NCBI RefSeq assembly: GCF_001610835.1
Contig: NZ_CP011270.1
Location: forward strand, 124,001-188,000
Source of the DNA: Planctomyces sp. SH-PL14
GTDB taxonomy: Bacteria > Planctomycetota > Planctomycetia > Planctomycetales > Planctomycetaceae
DNA: 64,000 nucleotides
Direction: 5' to 3'
Shown here: positions 58,295-64,000 of the stretch, piece by piece
Layout: each line of letters opens with the position of its first letter
How positions within the stretch are numbered: position 1 is the stretch's first letter
Translations under genes and position numbers: made by a program
Notes under the pieces: model-generated
Told to the model about the DNA's origin: nothing
Database searches by the model: none
What the model saw: the letters and a program-made list of their open reading frames with translations, nothing else

Positions 58295-60646
58295 CTAGGG
58301 AGTCTTGAAGGTGGGGCTCTCGACGATCGCGTGGACGAGCGACCGCAGCCCGCCCCCTTCGGCGAGGTTCCGCTTCCGGATCGCATCGACCGCGTCCCGG
58401 TCCGAGAAGCCAAGCTCCCGGCCAAGGGCGAACGTCATCAGCTTTTCGGTCAGGCAGCGGGCGAACCGTTCATCAGACTTCAGCAGGTGCTGCTTGAGCT
58501 CGCGCAGGTCGGCGAACCGCTCGCCGGTCGACAGGACGCCACTGGGGTCGACCTTTCCTGCAGGCACGACGCGGCCCCAGCCTTTGTCGGCGTGCTCCGG
58601 ATTGACCTGAAAGCGGAGATACTGCTCCCGGAACTTTCCGGTCGGGTCGAAGCTTTCGAGGGCGAAGCCGGGAGGATCGATGTGCCGGTGGCAGACGTTG
58701 CACGACTCGTTGCGGCGGTGCTTATCGAGCTGTTCCCGGATGGTCGTCGCTCCCCGGATGTCGGGCTCGATCCCTCCTGCGTTCGGCGGCGGTGGGGGGA
58801 CGGTTTGCCCCAGCAGGTTTTCGAGAACCCACACACCCCGAGGGACCGGGGAGGTGCTGGTTCCGTTGGCCGTCACCTTGAGGACTGCTCCCTGCGTCAG
58901 GACACCGCCGCGGATGCTCCCGGCCGGGAGCGGAGTCCGTCGGACCTCGACTCCCTGGGCGCTATCGACTCCGTAGTGCTCTCCGAGGCGGCCGTTCAGC
59001 ATGGCGAAGTCGGAGTCGAGGAAGCTCCGCAGCGGGAGATCGTCGTCAAGCACGGTGCGGAAGAAGGCGTGCGACTCCTCGATCATGCTGAACTTGAGGT
59101 AGTCGTCGAATCCCGGGTAGAGCTTGGGGTCCGGGGTCGTGGCGTCGATCTCCCGCAGCCGGAGCCATTGTCCGGTGAAGTCGTCGATCAGGCGGTTGCG
59201 GCGGGGATCGCTCAGGAGGCGCTCGACCTCGCCACGGAGGATGGCGGGGTCGTGCAGCGTTCCCGCTTCGGCGCGCCCCAGCAGTTCGGCGTCGGGGAGG
59301 GACCGCCAGAGGAAGTAGGAGAGCCGCGACGCGAGTTCGTGATCCGAGATCCGCGGCCGATCGGCTGCCGGCTCCTCGCAGAGATAGAGGAAGTGCGGCG
59401 AGCACAGGATCGCGGTCAGGCCTGCGCGAAGGCTGGCTTCGAAGGGACGGCCCGCGTCGATCCGGCGGCGGACGAGAGCGACGTAGCGTTCGACTTCTCC
59501 CGCACGAGCCGGGCGGCGGAAGGCTCGCGGGACGAACCCTTTGAAGATCCGCTCCGCATCCTCGATGTTCCCCTTCGCCAGATCGACCTCTCCCAGCAGT
59601 TGCCGATGGCTGGCGGGGGGCCACTGGTCGTAGAGCGGGCCGCTGACCTCGACCGGACCGAAGCCGACTCCCGGATGTGTTCCCTTGGTAACGTCGTTGA
59701 TCCAGGTCGGCAGGCCGAGCAGGAAGAACTGAATCGCGGACCGCTCGCCGACCTTGCCCTCGATCTCGAACCGCTTCGGCTGGCTCGTCGCCTCGAAGTA
59801 TCCGAGCGGGATGTTCGTCGCCGACAGGCCGTGGAAGTCCGAGACACGGGCGTTGAAGACGATCGGCTGTGGGCTGTTGTACGTCGCGGCTTCGAACCGG
59901 AAGCGGTAGCGGCCTGCCAGAGGTGTCCGCTTGGGGCGGGTGGAGAGCTTGCTGTAGTTGCCGTTGTCAGTCGTGTGGATGACGGTCCGGTCCTGGTCCC
60001 GGGTGTAAAACTTCGGGATGTCCTTCGTCACTTCGCTGCCGGGGTCGACGACGAAGGTCGTCATCGGGGGCTGCGGGCCGTGGACGATGGCGGCGTCGAG
60101 AGCCGCCTCGGCCGCCAGCAGGTACTGCCCCATCAGCTCGGCGGAGATCGCGAGCGCTTCGCCGTTGTTGTCGAAGCCGGCCGCCTGCTGGTCCGCAGGG
60201 AGCAGCGACCTGAGTTCGACGTCGATCGAGAGCAGGTCGCGGATCGTGTTCTGATACTCGTCGCGGTTCAGGCGCCTCTGGACAACCTCGCGCCGCTGGC
60301 GGTCAGCGCCCCGCAACGGCTCGGCGATCGCGCCGAGAAAATCCCGCTTCTCGGTCTCGTCGGGACGAGGCTCGGATTCCGGAGGCATCTCGCCGCGGGC
60401 GACGCGATCGTAGATCCGCGCCCAGCGGTCGATCTGCGGCCGATCCTCCAGGGCTCCCGTGACCTGCTTCAGATCGAGGCCCCCCTCCCGAGTCGTCTCG
60501 TCGTGGCAGGCGGTGCAGTGCCGGGCGACGAAGCGGAGGGCCGCATGGCCGACGGGCTCGGCGGCAGAGGCTGGGAAAGAACAGAGCGTGATCGCCGCTA
60601 CTAGGGCGAACAGCGGACAGGGCAGAAGGACGGAGAATGGCTTCAA
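58295..60646 (-). CDS. DUF1592-family secreted cytochrome (DUF1587/1592/1588/1585)
   Basis: A 783-residue exported protein with a signal peptide (to Ala29). A c-type haem site follows (Cys44, Cys47 and His48 in CTACHDE). The planctomycete order of domains follows: DUF1587 (LNRDEYQNTIRDLL), DUF1595 (FKGFVPRAFRRPARAGEVERY), DUF1592 (ELASRLSYFLWRSLPDAELL) and DUF1588 (GGVLTQGAVLKVTANG), which includes a second CxxCH (CNVCH). DUF1585 (LTEKLMTFALGREL) closes it. It is cotranscribed with DUF1552. The pair may form a periplasmic redox enzyme; the substrate is unknown. Haem attachment should depend on the ResB-CcsA protein at 40966. The divergent gene is an aldehyde dehydrogenase. Confidence 0.93.
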   Translation of the reverse strand: MKPFSVLLPCPLFALVAAITLCSFPASAAEPVGHAALRFVARHCTACHDETTREGGLDLKQVTGALEDRPQIDRWARIYDRVARGEMPPESEPRPDETEKRDFLGAIAEPLRGADRQRREVVQRRLNRDEYQNTIRDLLSIDVELRSLLPADQQAAGFDNNGEALAISAELMGQYLLAAEAALDAAIVHGPQPPMTTFVVDPGSEVTKDIPKFYTRDQDRTVIHTTDNGNYSKLSTRPKRTPLAGRYRFRFEAATYNSPQPIVFNARVSDFHGLSATNIPLGYFEATSQPKRFEIEGKVGERSAIQFFLLGLPTWINDVTKGTHPGVGFGPVEVSGPLYDQWPPASHRQLLGEVDLAKGNIEDAERIFKGFVPRAFRRPARAGEVERYVALVRRRIDAGRPFEASLRAGLTAILCSPHFLYLCEEPAADRPRISDHELASRLSYFLWRSLPDAELLGRAEAGTLHDPAILRGEVERLLSDPRRNRLIDDFTGQWLRLREIDATTPDPKLYPGFDDYLKFSMIEESHAFFRTVLDDDLPLRSFLDSDFAMLNGRLGEHYGVDSAQGVEVRRTPLPAGSIRGGVLTQGAVLKVTANGTSTSPVPRGVWVLENLLGQTVPPPPPNAGGIEPDIRGATTIREQLDKHRRNESCNVCHRHIDPPGFALESFDPTGKFREQYLRFQVNPEHADKGWGRVVPAGKVDPSGVLSTGERFADLRELKQHLLKSDERFARCLTEKLMTFALGRELGFSDRDAVDAIRKRNLAEGGGLRSLVHAIVESPTFKTP

Positions 60647-60705
60647 GAGGGCCGACCCGCGAGCGTTCGGGGAAGTTGGCCAAGTGTCTCAGATGCCGGA
60701 GAGAG

Positions 60706-61024
60706 GGACAATCCCGCCGGCACAGCTCTCATTGTTCAAACCCAACGTGCGCCGGCAGCCGGGGTCAAGGGGGCGCCCCCTTGCCGCCGGAGGCGCTTCC
60801 GGTGAGGAATTGTGGGACACATCGGACGCCCGCTTTGTGGAACCGGCGTTGAGGACTTCCCGCTCGCCATGCAGTCACCGCGGGTTGGCGGGGGGGGCAT
60901 ACGACACGTCGCCCGCGTTTGGACACTCACTCCTTCAGACATCTCTCGACGGCCAGGCCTCCGGCGGGCAAAGGGGCGTTGCCCCCTTGCATCCCCCACC
61001 AGGGGTGGCCCCCTGGACCCCGGA
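60706..61024 (+). repeat. Large dispersed repeat (PR1), copy 10
   Basis: A 319-bp copy between divergent genes. The left hairpin has the shortest form (AAGGGGGCGCCCCCTT, with almost no loop). The right hairpin is nearly standard. Confidence 0.88.
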
Positions 61025-61172
61025 TTGGAGTGTGCAGTCGATCGTCGACGCCAGCGAACGCATCCAAGGGGGCCCACTCTTCCCGGCCGTCGTGGCCACT
61101 CCGTTCCCAAGCGCCTAAGATGACTGCGGCCCCCGCGGCGACACGTCGCGCGGCCCCAGGGGAGAACAATTG

Positions 61173-62762
61173 ATGGCGGTGCAGCAGGTTCTGATCAACG
61201 GCCAGTGGCGGGCGTCCAGCGGCAAAGAAACGTTTCAGGCGGTCAACCCCGCAACGAAGCAGGCCCTTCCCGACGTCTATCCGCTGAGCCCCTGGTCCGA
61301 AGTCGAAGAGGCTCTCCAGGCCGCCGACCAGGCCGCCCGGACGGTCCGGCAGTGGCCCGCCGAACGCTTCGCCCGGTTCCTCGAAGCCTACGCCGGGCAG
61401 ATCGAGAAGAAGTCCGACGAACTCTGCCGGATGGCCAACCTCGAGACGGGACTGCCGGTCGAGCCGCGGCTCAAAGTGGCCGAACTCCCCCGCACGATCA
61501 ACCAGATCCGGCTCTCCGCCGCTGCCGCCCGTGACGGTTCCTGGAAGATTCCCACGGTCGATACGAAGAACAACATCCGCTCCTGCTTCGGCCCGCTCGG
61601 CCCGGTCGTCGTCTTCGGTCCCAACAATTTTCCCTTCGCCTACAACGGGATCGCCGGCGGTGACTTTGCCTCGGCGGTCGCCGCGGGGAATCCGGTGATC
61701 GGCAAGGCCCACTCATCGCATCCCGCCACGACGCGGCTCCTGGCGGAACTGGCCCATCAGGCGGCCCAGGAGACCGAGATGCCCGCGGGCTTTGTGCAGC
61801 TCATCTACCGCACGAGTCACGCCGACGGCACCAAGCTCGTCTCCCATCCGCTCCTCGGCGGGATCGGCTACACCGGGGCCCGGGCGACCGGGCTCGTCCT
61901 CAAGGAGGCCGCGGACCGGGTCGGCAAGCCGATCTACGTCGAGCTGTCGAGTATCAACCCCGTCTTCTTTCTCCAGGGGGCGATCGAGGAGCGCCCGCAG
62001 GCCCTCATCGATGACTTCGTCTCCAGCTGTCTCATGGCGACCGGGCAGTTCTGCACGAACCCGGGGCTGGTCATCCTTCCGGAAGGTCCGGGAACAGAAG
62101 CGGTCATCAAGGCGATCGCCGAGAAGTTCACGGCGGCTCCGGTCGGGACGCTCCTCAGTGGCGGCGTCGAGTCGCATCTGCGGGCCGCGATCGTTGCCAT
62201 TCGAGGGGCCGGTGCCGAAGTGGTCTGCGGGGCGGACACGCCGGTCGATTCCGGCCGCCACTGCGTCCCGAACACGCTGCTTCGCGTTTCCGGCGAGGCG
62301 TTCCTCAAGAATCCTGCCAAGCTGCAGACCGAGGCGTTCGGGAACAGTTCGCTGTTCGTCGTCGTGAAGTCGAAGGAACAGGCGTTGGCAGTCATCGACA
62401 CGCTCGAAGGGAATCTGACGGGCTCGATCTACAGCCACACGCAGGGGAAAGACGACGCCCAGTACGACGAACTCGCTCCGCAGCTACGCCAGAAGGTCGG
62501 CCGGCTGCTCAACGACAAGATGCCGACCGGCGTGGCGGTCTCCGCGGCGATGAACCACGGCGGGCCGTTCCCGGCAACCGGGCATCCGGGCTTCACAGCC
62601 GTGGGCGTCCCGGCGGCGATCCACCGCTTTGCGATGCTCCAGAGCTACGACAACGTCCGTTCCCACCGCCTGCCGACCTCTCTGCAGGACAAGAACCCGA
62701 CCGGCAAGCAGTGGCGGCTCGTCGACGGGGAGTGGACGCAGGGGGATGTGGCGTCCAAGTGA
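61173..62762 (+). CDS. Aldehyde dehydrogenase, 2,5-dioxovalerate/ketoglutarate-semialdehyde type
   Basis: A 529-residue NAD(P)-dependent dehydrogenase closest to the alpha-ketoglutaric semialdehyde dehydrogenase group of pentose and sugar-acid catabolism. It has VFGPNNFPFAYNGIAGGDFASAVAAGNPVIGKAH in pieces across the cofactor site (NNFPFAYN is diagnostic), GYTGARATGLVLKEA and ELSSINPVF with the general base Glu. The catalytic Cys is in MATGQFCTNPGLVI. The end has HGGPFPATGHPGFTAVG. The ATG at 61173 is preceded by AGGGGAGA; an overlapping TTG is the alternative. The sugar-kinase gene follows after 119 bp, suggesting a carbohydrate-use operon. Confidence 0.9.
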   Translation: MAVQQVLINGQWRASSGKETFQAVNPATKQALPDVYPLSPWSEVEEALQAADQAARTVRQWPAERFARFLEAYAGQIEKKSDELCRMANLETGLPVEPRLKVAELPRTINQIRLSAAAARDGSWKIPTVDTKNNIRSCFGPLGPVVVFGPNNFPFAYNGIAGGDFASAVAAGNPVIGKAHSSHPATTRLLAELAHQAAQETEMPAGFVQLIYRTSHADGTKLVSHPLLGGIGYTGARATGLVLKEAADRVGKPIYVELSSINPVFFLQGAIEERPQALIDDFVSSCLMATGQFCTNPGLVILPEGPGTEAVIKAIAEKFTAAPVGTLLSGGVESHLRAAIVAIRGAGAEVVCGADTPVDSGRHCVPNTLLRVSGEAFLKNPAKLQTEAFGNSSLFVVVKSKEQALAVIDTLEGNLTGSIYSHTQGKDDAQYDELAPQLRQKVGRLLNDKMPTGVAVSAAMNHGGPFPATGHPGFTAVGVPAAIHRFAMLQSYDNVRSHRLPTSLQDKNPTGKQWRLVDGEWTQGDVASK

Positions 62763-62881
62763 TGGACGGTGGACGCGCCGTACTGCTCCTTCGCTCGCCC
62801 TAACTGTGGTTGAGACGATCGGAGCGAAAATCCCTCGCTGGCGCTTCGGGCTGGTGTGATCTTCCGACAGGAGTGATTGGC

Positions 62882-64000
62882 ATGGCGGTCTTGATCGGCG
62901 TGGACCTGGGGACGACGAAGATCACGGCGGTGGCGCTCGATGCGGAGTCGGGCGAACTGCTCGGCGTTCACGGCGAAGCGAACACCGCCAACATCACGAG
63001 CGCGGAGGACAAGGCCCGCGACCGGTCGGAGTGGGACGCGGCGGCGATCGTCAAGATCGGCGTCCAGCGCCTGCGGCGGCTGGCGGAGTCGCTCGGAGAT
63101 CGGCGCGGTGACGTTGCGGCGATCGGGGTGACGGGCCAGCAGCACGGGGTCGTCCTTGTCGACGACCATGCCTCGCCCGTCACGCCGCTCATCAACTGGC
63201 AGGACCGCCGGGCCTTGGAACCGGTCGAGGCGGGGCACCTCGGGACGTGGCTCGATCTGGCTCGCGAGCATGTCGGCGCGGATGCGTCGCTCCGGACCGG
63301 TTGCCGACTGCAGCCGGGGTTCATGGGGGTGACGCTGTTCCGGCTCGCCCGGCAGGGGCAGCTTCCGGCGGCCTGCAAGACGGCGGTTTTCATTATGGAC
63401 CTGTTCGCTGCGGCTCTGGCCGGGACGCGGCCGGTGTCGGAGCCGACCTGTGCGGCGAGCAGCGGCCTGTTCAATTTCCGGCTGCGGCAGTGGGATAACG
63501 AGTCGATCCGGAGCCTGGGGCTGGCTCATTCGATGTTTCCCGAGATCGTCGAGGCGGACCGTCCGATGGGCCGGCTCTCCGCGGCGCTGGCCGATGCAAC
63601 GGGGCTTCCGGAGGGGACGCCGATCGTCGGGCCGCTGGGGGATCATCAGGCGAGTTTTGTGGGGAGCGTGGATCGGCCTCTGTCGACCGGACTCGTCAAT
63701 GTGGGGACCGGGGCTCAGGCGGCGGTCTTTGTGGAGACCGGGGAGTTTCATCCGCCCGTGGAGGTCCGGCCGTATCCGATTCACGGCAACCTGCTATCGA
63801 ACGTGGGGCTGGCCGGCGGGTGGGCGTATCAAACGCTGGAGCGGTTTTTCCGTGATGTGGGCGAGGCGTTCTTTCCGGGACAGGTTCCGGGGAGTCTGTA
63901 TTCGCGGATGAACGAGTTGGCTGCGCAGGTGCCGGCGGGGGCGAACGGTGTGACGAGCGTGCCGACGTTCAGCGGGACTCGGTCGGATCCGACCTTGCGG
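62882..64000 (+). CDS. FGGY-family carbohydrate kinase (sedoheptulokinase-like), 5' part
   Basis: The first 373 codons of a FGGY kinase cut by the window edge. The ATP-binding start is LIGVDLGTTKITAVALD, followed by IGVTGQQHGVVLVD and INWQDRRAL (substrate region). GPLGDHQASFVGSVD contains the catalytic Asp, and LVNVGTGAQAAVF follows. The INWQDRR and GDHQASF patterns favour the sedoheptulokinase/xylulokinase-like branch. A GACAGGAG Shine-Dalgarno-like sequence precedes the ATG. The preceding gene is an aldehyde dehydrogenase of sugar-acid catabolism. The exact sugar cannot be named from the part seen. Confidence 0.9.
   Translation, partial: MAVLIGVDLGTTKITAVALDAESGELLGVHGEANTANITSAEDKARDRSEWDAAAIVKIGVQRLRRLAESLGDRRGDVAAIGVTGQQHGVVLVDDHASPVTPLINWQDRRALEPVEAGHLGTWLDLAREHVGADASLRTGCRLQPGFMGVTLFRLARQGQLPAACKTAVFIMDLFAAALAGTRPVSEPTCAASSGLFNFRLRQWDNESIRSLGLAHSMFPEIVEADRPMGRLSAALADATGLPEGTPIVGPLGDHQASFVGSVDRPLSTGLVNVGTGAQAAVFVETGEFHPPVEVRPYPIHGNLLSNVGLAGGWAYQTLERFFRDVGEAFFPGQVPGSLYSRMNELAAQVPAGANGVTSVPTFSGTRSDPTLR

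Overview
The window comes from a high-GC planctomycete, most likely of the Planctomycetaceae or a close relative. The evidence is the marker-family content: a DUF1559 protein with a prepilin-type leader, a DUF1552/DUF1592 secreted pair, DUF1573, a sulfatase with its formylglycine-generating enzyme, and a ResB-CcsA fusion. FtsW is also present, although this group is known to lack FtsZ. I support 45 protein genes, two of them cut by the window edges (an ammonium transporter at the left, a FGGY sugar kinase at the right). I saw no rRNA, tRNA or CRISPR array.

Layout. 1-381: ammonium transporter start. 896-7431: a regulatory and stress cluster with three DGPF/YCII proteins, a VOC protein, two SRPBCC proteins (one a two-domain fusion), an ECF42-type sigma factor, a DUF1579 protein and an ArsR repressor. 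Two matched promoter-like sites (TGTCGA/CGTCGA, 17 bases, CGAC) suggest the sigma factor drives this cluster. 7591-9984: small minus-strand genes and an exported EEP-type phosphatase. 10274-16604: DUF1559 protein, threonine aldolase, pyruvate dehydrogenase E1 and a small lipoprotein. 17389-25207: UvrD/PcrA helicase overlapping a secreted protein and an FGE, then a sulfatase and a hydrolase. 25612-27123: an intact IS4-family insertion sequence. 27344-29530: FtsW and a methyltransferase. 29948-34048: cobalamin-dependent methionine synthase. 34381-38620: three tandem cupredoxin-like paralogues and a DUF1573 protein. 39755-44661: a lipoprotein and a ResB-CcsA cytochrome c biogenesis fusion. 45236-53820: ProA, RdgB, a diguanylate cyclase divergent from a hybrid histidine kinase, and LysA. 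54334-62762: esterase, SGNH hydrolase, DUF1552, DUF1592 cytochrome and an aldehyde dehydrogenase. 62882-64000: sugar kinase.

The most unusual non-genic feature is a dispersed repeat of about 320-345 bp present ten times, in both orientations, always between genes. Its two arms are inverted copies of one another, each carrying a GC-rich hairpin next to a GGAG/CTCC motif. Several hairpins differ between copies by paired changes that keep the stem, so a folded DNA or RNA form seems to be maintained. One copy is split by the IS4 element, which left an 11-bp target duplication. A second inverted-repeat family (CACAGAGG / CACCAAGA type) occurs three times.

The most unusual protein is the methionine synthase. 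It carries an extra stretch of about 140 residues between its B12 cap and Rossmann domains, and the middle of that stretch reads as a Fur-type winged-helix DNA-binding domain. Also notable is a cupredoxin paralogue that has lost the Cys and His of its copper site while its two neighbours keep them.
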